Below are positions 39,423 through 52,700 of a DNA stretch of 64,000 nucleotides, piece by piece. This stretch comes from Phoenix dactylifera. Lineage: Eukaryota; Streptophyta; Magnoliopsida; Arecales; Arecaceae. The DNA is taken from NCBI RefSeq assembly GCF_009389715.1, contig NW_024067693.1:1-64000 (forward strand), given 5' to 3'. How positions within the stretch are numbered: the stretch's first letter is position 1; every line of letters begins with the position of its first letter. The notes beneath the pieces are model-generated. The model was not told the DNA's origin, searched no databases, and saw only the letters and a program-made list of their open reading frames with translations. The translations under genes and the position numbers were made by a program.

Positions 39423-40405
39423 TGTTGCTGGAAATTGGACCCGGGGGCAATCTTCGGTCGAGGAGAGGGAGCGGCGAGTTCTCACGGCGGGGCGGCGGTC
39501 CGTCGGCGGGCGGCGTCCTCCGTCTGGGGCGGTCGGAGAGAACGGACGGCTGGTCCACGCGGCGAGGCGACGATCCGTCAGCTGGCGGCGTCCTCCGTCT
39601 GGGTGCCTGCACACGAGCCGGTGGCCGGGTTTTCCGGCGCCGGCCCTCCGACGCTCAAGTCAGGGAGGGGGCAAATAGTGTAGAAAGGAGATAAACAGTG
39701 TCAGTAGAGTGCATCCATCTTCCAACCCCCTCCTGAGAGGCCAAGGCTCCCTTTTATAGGCGGGGGTCGGTTTACCTGCGATGTAACAAGGCGAAGCCGT
39801 AGTACGGCTCGGCATGTCGTTCGGGTCGGCGCACGGTCAGGCGGATCATTGCACTGATGTCGGCGGTGAGGGCGTCGTACAGCCCGAACTAGCACGCTAT
39901 CAGGCGAATTATTGCATTGGTGTCGGAGGTATGGCCGAGATCGGAGACTTATCATAGTTGACTAGACTCTGCTGGGCTGATTTGCCGTGGAGAGCTGAGA
40001 GTCCGTAGATGACAGGAGCCATGCGCATTTATTGTGGAGTAAGCCGGAGATCCGCATTTATTGTGGAGTGAGCCGGAGATCCGCATTTATTGTGGAGTGA
40101 GCCGGAGATCCGCATTTATTGTGGAGTAAGCCGGAGAGTTACAGCGACCATGCGCAATAAATGCCAGAGAGGCGTCAAGGTATGGTCCTCGGCCAGACCT
40201 CAGAGGCGCACGGCCGTAGTAGGTGGCTGACAAGAATAGACCTCGAACATCGGGGTTTTTCTTAGGTCGGAGGTCTCGAGGTCGGTCGTCTTGAGGTCGG
40301 GCGTTCCGAAGTCGGACGCCGACTTCGGCCGTCCGGGGTCGGAAATTGTACGGCTTCTTAGGGGCATTTATGTCATTTGGGAAAAAAATCTTATTCCCTC
40401 CAACA
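39423..40405 (-). mobile_element. Solo LTR with 5-bp target duplication
   Basis: A 983-bp GC-rich unit, in AT-rich surroundings, whose plus-strand ends are TGTTGCTGG and CCTCCAACA (TG...CA). It is flanked on both sides by GGAAC (39418-39422 and 40406-40410), a perfect 5-bp target duplication. On the minus strand it starts TGTTGGAGGGAATAAG, and a CCTATAAAAGGG TATA box (39752-39763) gives the direction of transcription. There is no primer-binding site or internal region at either end, so the full element was lost by LTR-LTR recombination. ORFs within it are incidental. Confidence 0.88.
40025..40138. repeat. Four copies of a 29-bp tandem repeat inside the solo LTR
   Basis: Units begin GCATTTATTGTGGAGT at 40025, 40054, 40083 and 40112; the last is partial. 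Only one position varies between AAG and GAG. It lies upstream of the LTR TATA box (in LTR orientation), a usual place for LTR enhancer repeats. Confidence 0.93.
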
Positions 40406-40410
40406 GGAAC

Positions 40411-43400
40411 CATTAAGGAGCCCCCACGCAGGCCTTCTCTGCCATTTGAAAAACCAAAAGAAAGTAATAAGGAACCATTAGTAGGAGAAATTATATCTTG
40501 CAACATATGCACTAATGTAGCTGTGTACCATACCAATTACCTCGGCTCTTTTTTATGGGCTAATCACTGAGATAATCATATGATGATTGAAACCCATAGA
40601 AACGAGCCAAGATTATTGGCATGATGCACGGCTGTATGATGCATGTCGTGTAGGGTATAATTTTTGTACGAGCAGGGGTAAGCATGTTCGATGACTTATT
40701 TGAGTGATGTGTTATTGGGAGGGACACAGATTAGGTCTTTGAACCGAGAATTTGACCCATATTCTAGTATTATTGTTGTGTCGCTTGCCTTTCATATTTC
40801 GAACTCTGGTAGTTACACAAGAAGCATACAAGCTAGCTTGCAGCGCTGTCACGATTATAATATATGTGCAAATAGGAAGGCAGGACGTCTGCTTCTTAAT
40901 CTCGTTACCTCCACGATAGATGATGTAATGGCAATCTGGCTACCAATGCATGGAAGATGAACGGGAATTTAGCCCAAGAACAGTGATTATTATTAGCTTT
41001 GGTGCAAAAACAAAAGGCAAGGTAATCTTTTTTTTTTTTTTTTCATTTTGGAGTCACAAAATTAAGCACTAGTATGTGTTATTGCAAAGCAGACAAGTCA
41101 AGCATCAAGCAACATCGAATGCAGTAAAAAAAAAAAAAAAAAATCAAAAAACCAGTTCTTGGAACTTTTGATGGATGGTTTTAAATTTTGTTTTGAGATA
41201 TACCCTGCCCCTTCCACCGCATGCATGTATGTATATATGAGCAAGTTACACAAATTATTTATCTTGTATGTATCAAAAATCTAAAAAGTATACCATTTAT
41301 ATGACTTCAACTTTTAGCAAGTAGACCCTATTTGATATGTTGCTTTTGCAGCTTTTGATATGGTATCATTCAGGTATTTGCAAGCACTACTCTTCGAGTC
41401 TAATAGAGTAGAAGTTGGAGGATCAAAACTAGTTTATATGAGCCTTATTGATGGTGTCCATGTCCATCGAACAAGCTTAAATGTTGACATTAATTTGGCC
41501 GTTTGATGAAGTAATTTATGCATGCATGATTCATTGTTTAAGTAAAATAGTCTGACAGTCACAAATTTCCCCTGTTCGAGTCTAGAAAACAAGGTCCAGT
41601 TCTATAACCACAATCCTTCGTTAATAGAACCATGGTCACGATTGCAACCCCATCTCTCTCTCTCTCTTTATATATGTATGTATGTATGTAAATATATACA
41701 ACAAGATCTAAATGAGCATTTATAGCTCTCATTAGAGAGGAAAAAAATATGTCCAACGAGGAGACCGAAGAATTCACAGAGGAAGAGAACAAAGAAGGAG
41801 AAACAAAAGATCCAATGCCATCGTCAGTTCACAATGCCTAAAACAGGCTTTTGAATATTGGAAGTTGGAACGGCCGTCGTCAAAGATCAAACGCATCCAA
41901 GAAAGTAAAATATGCCTGACGTTGCAGTCAAAGGCCCTTGGGAAGCACAAACCCTTCCACAAGTAGTACTTGATCTAAGTTGAATAGGAGCCTAGATCCG
42001 CTGACTATGGCTGTTGTGTTTTATCACAGAAATACAACGCAATGTCATGCACTTGGTCTCTTATTAAGAAAAACAAGGGTTTTAGGATATATAGGGCATT
42101 CTTGTCTAATATTATTTTGCAAAGCGGAACCTTTTGCCTGGTATCTTATGCGACTAACCATATGGAGTCTACATTATAGGCCTTAACCATAGACGATCTT
42201 TTGAGGCTATGATGAGAATTGTTGCTGTTGAGATCTGACATGACCTAAATGTCAAATTGACGAGGTCATTGGAGAGGTCGGTCTGTTTGTTAGACTGGTC
42301 GAGAGTTCAAATTGAAGGTCGCGGTCTGTCTCCGAAGCAAAAGGATAAAGAAGACTGTGCTCAAATGGTGGCTCTAATGCCACGTTCCGACTTAAACGAC
42401 TACCGACAGAGAAAGTCCACTTGATCGAGAGTGTACGATGGGATTCTCTGATGGCTAAATCAGATTTAATTCTCAAAGAATAGCATAAATATTATGATAG
42501 TAGCAGTATGAGAGGAACAAAATATCACTCAAAAAAATTCAGAAAGATTTGCCTGGAGAATCCTTCGGGAGTGGTTGATATAGGCGTGGACTTGTACCTA
42601 TCATCGAGAAGTTTTTGATAACAAATCGTGCCTTGCCCGAAGATTATGCTCGAGCATTTCATCCGTGCATCTCACCCACTCGTCACATGGTTATAGAAAT
42701 TGTTCTCGATTATGACTAGTTGCCGCTAGTTGAAGGAAAACCATATAGCGGACTTTTATTGATTGGCTTATGATTTTATGGCAAGCTTCTATTAGTCGAT
42801 TTGCCATATCTACCATAGTAAGTTCCGAAGCATATCAAGAACCATACACCGAAGGACATTTATACATTTCTAGGCTCTGTTTGGAAAGGAATCAAGAGGA
42901 CCAATAGAGTTGGATTAGGTCTTAATTCTTTAATAAGTCCCAATTGAAGTAAGTAAACAAAAGGAGAACCCCAGAAGGTTGGCTCGAAGCTAGAAGATTA
43001 GTGGTCAGTTCACGTGGCCACGTCATCAGTTTTCCATTAGAGAAGTAATCTTTTACTATTCTACTTCAAAAGTTGAAGGCATTTCCGTTCTGAGTTTGTT
43101 TTTTGCTTTTAAAAATAGCTGCATGAATGGCCACCATGATGGAGTTAAAAAAGCTTCAGTTTTCTATAATAATTAAATGGCGAAATTCCCATCATCCGAA
43201 CTCGTCCTCTGAATAGATTAGATAATGTGAATATAATAACCAGGTAGGAGAATCAAATATGGTGGGGATTAAGGGGGTAGGAACCTAAAGATATGGCCGG
43301 ATCTAGAATTTTTTAACCATGCATGCGTTCATTAAATTGGTACACTTGACTGTATCACAACATCTTGTTTTATAAGTACATGTACAACGTACCAGCAATG

Positions 43401-44100
43401 TACTCAGGCCAATGTTAATCTCTTCAATTGCAGTGATAAAGCCCTTGGAGCATCGATTTACTGCTAGATTCTAACTTTATAAAATATCCTCGAGTTGTAA
43501 GACCTGGATCAGATATACGATAGATCAAAATTCTGCCAATCTAAATCTATTTTTTCTATTAACAAATCAAAAATGCAAAGATAATCCGCACATTATTGCT
43601 ATTCTTATTTAAAAGATGGGATGCTTTAGATGCCATAATTTGGAAATCAACTAATTATACGGTAAATCTTAATGCATATAGAATATATATATATATATAT
43701 ATTTCATCGGCTGCTTGCGCTAATCTCGCATTAGCATTATTATTAGAGTTAAAAAAAAAAAGAAGATGGTACAGTAGTGGAGGAACTGATACAGGCCGAG
43801 TTTAAAATTTTTTTCTAAAAGGATAGACAGTAAAACGACGATCCGATTAACTGTTCTGTTCGTTGTAGACTAAAATTTCTGACCACATTCCGAGTTTAGA
43901 CACTGTTGAAGTTATAAACCTGAGATTGAATCACTTTTGCGGATTCCACTGAGCTCGCCAAGCACAATTCTTTTCCAAGCGAGTAAAACAAAACACCAAG
44001 ACAGACTTGGTCAGATCTGAGTTCAGGTATTCCCAGCAAAAGAAGAATAAAAAAAAAACCTTCCATCTTAACTGACTCCCACGGCAGCAGGATTGAGAGA
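40411..44100. other. Intergenic DNA, nothing recognised
   Basis: AT-rich sequence with short A/T-runs. ORFs at 40691-40960 and 41980-42186 have no domain resemblance. The text around 42860-42960 (TCTGTTTGGAAAGGAATC) resembles MITE ends, but no partner end was found. Confidence 0.45.
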
Positions 44101-44515
44101 GAGAGAGAGAGCGAGCAGAATGGATGCGAGTAATCTGAACTAAATGCTGCTCCACCGTACCCCGTCCCCATTCGCTGGACCGTTTAACGCTATACGACCC
44201 CAAGAAGACCACCTGACCGTGCCCCACCGCCGATGGTCAAGCGGACAGCACGCATAAGATCACAGCCGTCAAATCAAGATTGGACGGCGACAAAGTTGAA
44301 CCCCCGCACCAAAAAGGGTCGCGACAAGCGACCTCGCATTAAAAGGGAGGCCTCCAATCTCGACCGTCCAATCGACTTGTGATGGTGATGGGTTCATTCA
44401 ATGCACGGACATAGTTGGATGTCAGATCACAGACTCTGCTGTAGCAGCAGGATCTCCCCCCTTTAACTTTAAATCACACGGCTCACATTCCGAGGCCCAG
44501 ACCCTAATCATTGCA

Positions 44516-44520
<5 letters not shown>

Positions 44521-44551
<31 letters not shown>
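44521..44551. repeat. (CT)n microsatellite
   Basis: A pure CT dinucleotide run following a short C-tract, in the distal upstream region of the BELL gene. Confidence 0.9.
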
Positions 44552-44556
<5 letters not shown>

Positions 44557-45351
44557 AATGCAATTATCTCTCCCCCTTCTTTCCCCCAATCCCACAGCAT
44601 CCCAATTTAACTCTAATTCCCCAATTTTTCACGATTTCCGAGCTATTCCAGCGTCCTACTTTCTGGAGATTTCTGAATTTATCTGCAGGTGATCCTAATT
44701 TCTTAAGTACTAATAGAGACCGGGCCTGCAGCCTAAACTGACGACCGTTAATTGTTTGCCCAGTCTTCATGCTACGTAACGGAATTGATGTCATTGAAAC
44801 CTGGTTGGAAATACCTTTAGAAAAACCTAGCAACTTGTAGATCAAGATCATGTTGTAATTTAATTTTAATCTATTGTAATTTAATGGGTACGCCTATAAC
44901 CGAATCACATGAAGCCCCATTCTAAAGGGCGAATATATGTACTCTTTATTTCAAAGTACATATAAAATTCCACTTATTCTCTCTCTCGTCGTTGGGTTTT
45001 TCTTAATTTTCTCAAAATATTTTTATTTAAATAAAATACTATTTTTAATAAAAATTAATATTTGCTTACGTCGCTGAAGTTGGGTCTTTCGGACATGTCA
45101 TTTAAGTTATTTATTTTTACCGATTTTAATAAATATTATATTAATAAAAAATAAAAATAAAAAAAAAAAAGATGGGAGATAAATCCGAGCGGGGCCGTAC
45201 GTGCAAACAGGTCTGACATCTGAGGGGTTATCGGTAATCGGTAAAACCATTCCCGCCCCAAGCAAAAGATCTGGCGGTAGCCGGAGGAAACAGCAAGGTC
45301 CGCCCCCCGCCTGGGGTCTGGTGACCGCCCCGGTAATCCCGGCGCCAGGTC

Positions 45352-45359
45352 TGACGTCA
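45352..45359. promoter_or_regulatory. TGACGTCA palindromic bZIP site upstream of the BELL gene
   Basis: A perfect 8-bp TGACGTCA (C-box/CRE-type site bound by bZIP factors) lies about 300 bp before the presumed transcript start. CCACGTCAG follows near 45438 and CCATCCAATCG near 45421. The site is seen; function is inferred. Confidence 0.45.
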
Positions 45360-45649
45360 CCTTCTCCCAAGGAGAGTACGGCCTCCTCTCCCTCCCTCTC
45401 CCACCGAGGACCGCTTCGAACCATCCAATCGAAGAACGCCACGTCAGTCCAAACTGCCACCAAGGCACCGAACGGTGGCAGTTCCGTTAATTGAGCAAGC
45501 TCCGAGGGATGACTTCCGTTTCCTTCTTCCCGTAAACAGCCAGTGGCACGAGCCGTAATTAACCCATCCTGACGTGTCCCTTTCGGAAGCGCTTCCGCTT
45601 TGCTCCCGGCCTTCATAAGCGAGGACGGAGAAAGAGTGCGAGATTTTTT

Positions 45650-46797
45650 CTGTACCAAAAAAAAGAGGGCGAAAGTTTTCTCAGGTCGTCTTTGAGCTGT
45701 CTCTCCGTTCCTAGTGGGGCGATCGTCCTCTTGCGCCGTTAAGATAACGCCGGAGGCGACGGACGCCGTAACTCTCCGACGAAACCTGGCCGAGGAATCG
45801 GCTGCCGCGGCGATTCGGAGGACCCCTCGTCCCGACGAATGTGCTCAGTAGGTAAGGGGGAAAAGATCGCCGATTTATTTATTTATTTATTTATTTATTT
45901 CGTTAAGTTTCTCGAAATGCGGAGATCGGATTTCGTAGATCGCAATCTTTGCCCGTCGATTCGTCCAATATTGTGATTCTCGAGAGAAATAATAGTAATA
46001 ATGATAATAATAATAATAATAACCTACCGCGTCTTTGAACGGAGACTTAACGGCATTAAGTAACGGTTTTGTGAATAGTATTTGGGGCTGGGGAGGAAGA
46101 GAGAGAATATTTTTGTGCGGTGGGTCGTAAACTTTGGGGCTCCTTTATTTTTCCTTTTGGGATACCTTTTCGTCTTTCAAAAAAGCGGTTTATTCTCCGC
46201 GCTTTGTTCTCTGGTTCGTGTTGTTTACCCATTTCGTAGCATTCCCCTTCCTCTACCGAAGCAAAAGCCAAAAAGATAAAAAGAAACCATCGGAAGAAAA
46301 CCTTTCCTCCTAAATATTTTTGCATGCATCAGGTATGATATACATAAATAAGAGAAATACGGGACAAGTTTACTTTTTCGCTAATTATAGAAGAATATAG
46401 ACAGGGAGGAATGGATGGAGACTGTGAAGGCCCCAGAAGGGAGTTATTTTGTACATTTTAAGCGGTGTCGTGAGGTAGGTCTCAGTAAGGGATATAGCTT
46501 TCACGCCTTTGCTCTTCGCTTCTCTCTCTTTCTCTCTCTTTCTCTCCGGTGATTCATCTTCTCTCCTTGCTTCAAAATCCTGGCAACTCCTCTTGCTCCT
46601 TTGCTATACTGCTTTGTTTGCTGCTTGTTTGCATATGCGCGTTGTATGTTCGCTGAGCAATCCGATCCTGGTTTTTACAGGAGAAAGAAATGAAAGAAAA
46701 TGATGTCTCCATCAACTAAAATTATCGCGAGGCACCAGAAAACCTGCTGCTGCTGCTGCTGGTGGTGGTGGTAGAGAGAAGAGAATCTCGGAGGAGG
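45650..46797 (+). promoter_or_regulatory. 5' leader of the BELL gene with a UTR intron and three uORFs
   Basis: A GC-rich non-coding exon ends at 45851 (CAGTAG|GTAAGG). The intron 45852-46680 ends in TTTTTACAG, followed by the second leader segment 46681-46797. The intron contains (ATTT)n and (AAT)n runs. After splicing, three short upstream ORFs precede the main ATG: one of 11 codons spanning the junction (ATG at 45839), one of 9 codons (46690-46719), and one at 46700-46774 whose product ends in five Cys and four Trp. Such leaders usually lower translation of the main ORF. The transcript start is not fixed. Confidence 0.5.
46700..46774 (+). CDS. Upstream ORF encoding a 24-residue Cys5-Trp4 peptide
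   Basis: Begins with two adjacent ATGs, runs [15 protein letters not shown] then five TGC (Cys) and four TGG (Trp) codons, and stops at TAG, 23 bp before the main BELL ATG. It arises over a (CTG)n(GTG)n triplet tract, so the Cys/Trp run may be only a by-product of the repeat. Whether it is translated is unknown. Confidence 0.3.
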   Translation: MMSPSTKIIARHQKTCCCCCWWWW

Positions 46798-49700
46798 ATG
46801 CAGGGCTCGCAAAATTCGCTTCTGGGGATGAACAGCTTCAGGACCGAACCGGAACCCCACGTCGCTCAGCAGAGCCGCCGGGACAAGCTCCGGGTCCAGC
46901 ACATCGACCCGATCCCCGATCTCGTCCAGGTCCGGGACGTCTACGACCCGGCCTTGTTCTCATCGTCGGCCCACATACAAAATTTACCGCTGGCCGGCGC
47001 CGAAACCTCGATTACCAACCCGTCGCCGTCCAGCTTTCATGAAGCGTCGGGCAATCTCGCCCGTGCCGGTGATCCCCGGGGCCCGTGCGTCTGGCGAGCG
47101 CAGCAGACGAGCTCCGAGTGGATTGTTACGAGCCCGGCTCCGATGACAGGCAGTTTGGCTTCGCCCGGTGCTTGCCACTTCAAGCCCGGCTTCTCCGGGT
47201 TTTACCAGGAGGCATCCACGGAGCTTTCAAGCCAAGAGAACCACGAACAGCAGTGCGGGGACTTGCACTTTCCCTCTTCTCAATTTCACCATTCCACTCT
47301 CCAAGAGGTGGTCACTTCCGTGGGCGACCATGGCCTGGAACTGCCCTCCGTTCGCGAGCCCGGTCAGCCGTGCTCGTGGGTCGAGAGTGGAAACGAATTG
47401 CTGCTTCTGCCGAGCTACGGCGAGCAGCCGAACACGGTGTGGGTGAGCCGCCAGCCTCCGCAGTGGAATGGGCAAGGAGGGTTTGCACGGGGCAAAGTTG
47501 AAGAGGGATTTGCTACCGTTGGGAGTGAGGGTGGGGCGCAAGGTCTATCGTTGACCCTCTCGTCGAACCCGGCGTCGGAGCTCCATGTGGCTCAGCTGCA
47601 AGAGAGTTTTGGACTGCCGAGCTCGAGGGCGAGCGGAGCCGGGGAATCCTGCCCGTACCCCAGGTTCTCGATCGGTGATAGAGGTTATGGGGACTCGCTT
47701 CAAGGTACCGTCAGCTCGCCGGTGGCGGATGCTCGTAGGGCCGCGGGGCCGCTCGGGCCTTTCACGGGATACGCGACCATTCTGAAGAGCTCCAAGTTCT
47801 TGAAGCCGGCTCAGCAGCTGCTGGATGAATTTTGTAGCGCTGTGAAGCAGTGTCATGTGGGTGGCAGGTGTTGTGGGGCTGCGGGTGCCAATTGTGATGA
47901 TGTGGTGGCCGGCGAGAAAGAGAACAGCGCAAGGGGAGGGTGTTCGGCGGCGTCGTCGTCCACCTTTCATAGTTCCTCGACGGAAGCTGGTGTGAGCGGC
48001 GAGGCGTCTCAAATTCATCGCCCCGAGATGCAGCAGAAGAAAGCGAAGCTCTTGTACATGCTCGAAGAGGTTAGTTTTATGTCAGATATTATTGCTTGCA
48101 TTATGTGTATCGATTGCTATTATCTGCTACATGCTACTTCCTGTTAATTTCTTAGTCAAATTGTCTTTTATATCTGCTACATGCTGCTGCTTGTCAATTT
48201 CTTGGTCGAATTGTCTTTTAGAAGTAAGCTCAACTTTTTTGCATGTCAAATCAGTGACTTTTATGCTCCTTGATATCATTCGATTCCTTGTAGCACTGCA
48301 CATAGCATTTTCTGTAGTGGTCGTTCCGATTCCATTGATCTGCTGTGGCAGATGATTTTTTTTCCTTATATCTATTCGTCTCTCTCTTTTGAAGAAGGAT
48401 ATGAGTGGGCAGATTGCTGTTGCTCAATTGAAATGGTCATCTTTGGGATACCTTAGTTGACAAAGCATCATATAGTTGATTGATCTGAACCTTTTTGGTT
48501 CACACTTTGATGACCACCACTACTACACTTTCAATCTTTTACTTGATCTTTAAGGTTGAGTTGACACGCAAGTTGTCTTTGTGGAGAGGACACAAGCAAT
48601 CTTGTAGCAATACTAGGGATCAAAAACTTTTTCAAAACTAATTGATACACGCACTTTTTTTCCTTCTCTTCCATCTCTTGTAAACTAATAGACGACCTGT
48701 AATTTTGAGTCAATTCTTTCCCAGAAGTTTGAAATGTCTGATGATGTTTGATGAATACAGTGTTAAATTGGTTGGCAGGCTCTCCTGATTTTACGAAGAC
48801 GAAAAGAAATTAAGAATAGAAAATCATGTTAAATTTTAGTGAGTGATATATGGACTTGGTGATTTCAAGTACAACCATAAATGTAAGATGCATTACTAGT
48901 GGCCATTTGTATTCTATGATGTGCTGTTAAATTATTTGATTCCTGCAATTTTCTTAATTCTTCAACATGCCCTTTTTATTTTATTTAAAACCATGGCCAC
49001 TTTAATGGAGAGCTGGGGCATTTTCTGTAGGATGTATGTTGACAATCTACGGGTTTGGATTTCTACAGGTGTTAAAGCATGCATATGCCCTAATTTTTTT
49101 CTAAGTTGGGTTATGAAAATTTTAGAAAATAAAGGTTTACTTTCAGAAGGGCATGCGAGTTACCTTCATCTGGAAAATAAGATTTTCATATGTTACGTCT
49201 TGTGCACCCAGACAATAAGGTTCTTGACAACCCACTTAATTCATTATTGGCTTTAATTTGTCAGTTTGATGAATAGAGAGCAGCAATTTGCTAATTTGGT
49301 TTTTAGTGCTATCTACTGGTCATAGTCCTCTAGTTTTTCTTGCTGCTATCTTATATGTGTTCCTTGTTATCTTAAAAACTTTTAGTCTGTTGCAAGCTCT
49401 CAAACTCCTTGATTTATAATCATTAACTTCTCTCATGCTGCATACAATCTGCTTATGCACCGCCACCTTCATTTTTAGAATTAGGCTTTTCAAAAGTTTT
49501 TTTTGGAAAACATGCGAGTCTCCTTAACCCTTCAGTCAAATTCTGAAACAATTTTTAGAGAACTGTTTCAAAGTTATTTGGATTAATTTCCCAACTAGCT
49601 CCAATCTTCAGTGTTCAAGTTAGTAGAAATATGCACTCAGAAGCATTCGAGCAAATAGAAATTTTTGCCTTCTCATTCTCATCCATGAGCTCCATCAGAT

Positions 49701-52700
49701 TTGAAAATGAAGTTGCCCTTACCTTCCTGTAATACCATTATTAAAAGGATGGTAGTGCAACTCCGGGTCAGTTGGCTGTTATTGCTCAGCACTACACTTG
49801 TGGCATTTCCATTTTCAAAGAGAACAAAGCTGCAATGTTTATCCGCCATAATAATATGTGAACCTTTTCAAATTTGTCACTGATGCAGCCCACTTTTTGT
49901 GTCAAGAAAATGGCTTTGGTGTTTCAATTATTACTCAATATATCTCTAACTAGAAATTGTGATGCAACCTTAACGCATGCACACATGCATTTTGTTAGGT
50001 GGTGACACGTAATGTTGTCCTTGATATTGGCTTTTCTTAAAAAATATTATCACTTTAGACTGGAATTTCTTGGTCATGAAGACCTTTTGGCGAGAGGACA
50101 CATCATGTTATTGTTGCTTGGAAATATATAAGCATGCCTTCTTTGAGACAGACGATGTTCTTATAGATGGAGCAGAATGGCACATGTAGATTTATATCTT
50201 CTTATCCATGGAGCCTATCTTAAGCATAGTGAACATGATTCATACTGAAAGGATTGAGCGAAGAGCATTGATAGAAGCGTGAATTCATCATTAATTACGA
50301 TGCTTCATGTTGAATCAGAGTAGCAACTGCAAAATAATCAAGTTTTAAATGTAGAAACTAAGGAAATCATCACCAGAAGCTAAGTTTTCCAAAGTTGACA
50401 AAATTGGAGAGCTTACAATTTATTTTGCACTACAACTGTAGTAAATGAGATGCTAGTTTTCCTGTATTGTAAACAATAAATCGGATTCTGTCAATGCATC
50501 TTCGTGATTATTAAATAATATCTTTAGGCTTTTTTTTTTGGGCCGTATGGATAACCTTTGGCAATATTAGAAAATCAAAAGAAGTGTTCAAAGTCAAAGC
50601 TGCATTTATGGTACCATACAGTCACACTGACTTTCCTGTTCATTGGAAACATCACTGGAAACATGACGTTTCATTTTTAGGATTATGACAGTGTCAGTTA
50701 AATTGTCCATGCTTCCAGAGAAGGTTAAAAGAGTAGTTGACGTTCTTTAGTGATCAAAACTGCTGACTGAAATGATTTTCTAGGACTAGGACTGATTAGT
50801 TTAAGAGTTTAACTCAAGAGAAGTGAATTTGCAGGCTAAGGCACTCTTCTGAAGCAAAATTTGTGAAGGAAATTCTCTATTTTAGGACATTTCTAGCAAG
50901 CATAGATGCCATCTTCAGATGGAATTTGTTTTTATGTTCGTCCATTTTGTGTCTCCATATAAAATGCATCATAATAGACTAAGAATTATAGATTTTCAAA
51001 TTGGCTTTTCATGAAATTTAACAGAATATTTCACGTGGTAAATTGTGGGACCGCATAAAGGCAGATTACTGTTTCTGTCATTTATGCTTGCTCTTTGAAG
51101 TAACCAGAGAAATAAGTAAATAACCTAGCATATCTGATGCAAGTTGATGAACTAAGCACAAATTCTTCTGATATGGTGAAATTGCACTTGAGACCAGTCA
51201 AACCACACAAAAATGAAACACTGATTTGAATTCTATACTATGTAATAACATGTGAATGCTGGGTATATTCTGTTGTATGGTTTAGTAATTGAAATGATAA
51301 TTTGTTTAATATTTTATGAGTTCAAATTTTTTACCCCTATGGTGTGAGAAATATTTCAGCAAGAATATGCTATAATAAGTGTTAAATGAGTTTGGTAAAT
51401 GATTTTTACTCCAGGTTAAATGAGTATTTTCCTTTGTATAGCTGGTAACAAAAATGAAAAATATGAAGCCATGCTTGTTTGGCTATCTATGTATCACATT
51501 TAAGATTTTGTTTTATTATGTATTACATTGAATCCACAATCATCTAATATTTGTTATGGAATGACTCATGGAAGATTTACCAGGGATGATAGTGTCTGCT
51601 TTTTTGGGCAAAAAAAAGAAGAAGGGGGTGGGTGGGTGGTGAAAATTGAACACATTAAAAAAAAGCTTGTTATGGAGGGCTATCATTCAATAAAGTAGAT
51701 TGTTCCTATTGTAGTCAAACCAGATTTGCATAACTCTTTATGGGCGCTCTTGAAACATTTTACTTGATGTACTGGTCTCATAAATGTTTTCAATCTCATG
51801 ACTGATTCTGGTTCTTTTGTAGAAGTGAAAAATTAAATTACCAATTCAAATCTCTTAAGATGTCTTGTAGTAAAGCTCTCTTAAATAAAATGCAGTTATT
51901 TGAGATGGTAAGTTTTATTCACCAATATTGTTTGTTGTTGCTAAATTTCCATGGCGTCAGGTTGATTGGCATCATCAGGATGATTTACCCTGTGATCCAA
52001 AGGCTTGTAATATGTAACACTCTTTATTGTGTGATATCTTTTTATTAGAGGGTGAGAATTTCAAACATTGATTTCCGTCTGTTTTCAGGCACCGATGAAT
52101 CTGATAAGGATAGAAGAGTATGCGTCTGTATAGCAACTCTCCCCTTCTCATGATAATATGTATTTCTTCTAGTTAATTTTCCCTAGTTTATTTATTTATT
52201 CTAACTACATGCCTTAAGAAATTCATTGTGCATTTTAAATGGAATGGTTAGTACAAGTTTCTGGTAGAGCATGCTTGGAAATTTTGTTTGTTTTTAAGGT
52301 GGGCATGGCCGAGTCCAGAATGATGATTTGGTTGCATGGAGAAGAGGGAAAGACAGAAATAGACATGAGAATTGTAATAGAGGGTGGCTGTTGTTTACAC
52401 TGAAAATTGAAAAAGGAAAAAAAAAGGCAAACCCTAGTGATGTAAGCTTATGAATTGCATTAATGAAGGTGAAATTGATGTAGAACTAATTGGCAGAATA
52501 TGGTCATCTGCAATGTAGACTAGACACACTTGTCGTGGAAGATTAGGAAGATTAGGTATTTGGAAGTCCTTCGAAGGAGAATTTATGCTGGATGGAGGTT
52601 CTGAATATTGATTCAAGCTGTGAATGAAAATTTGCTCTCTAAGAGTCATGAATGAGCGAAAAGCATTGATGACTTATGGTAGAGATTAAATGTGACCAGA

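Noticed and set aside
39387..39694. Arg/Gly-rich ORFs on both strands
   Set aside because: They lie in the GC-rich end of the solo LTR and run over its border into flank; no coding signature.
47545..48018. 157-aa Arg-rich minus-strand ORF
   Set aside because: Antisense of BELL exon 1; the Arg-richness reflects GC-rich codons.
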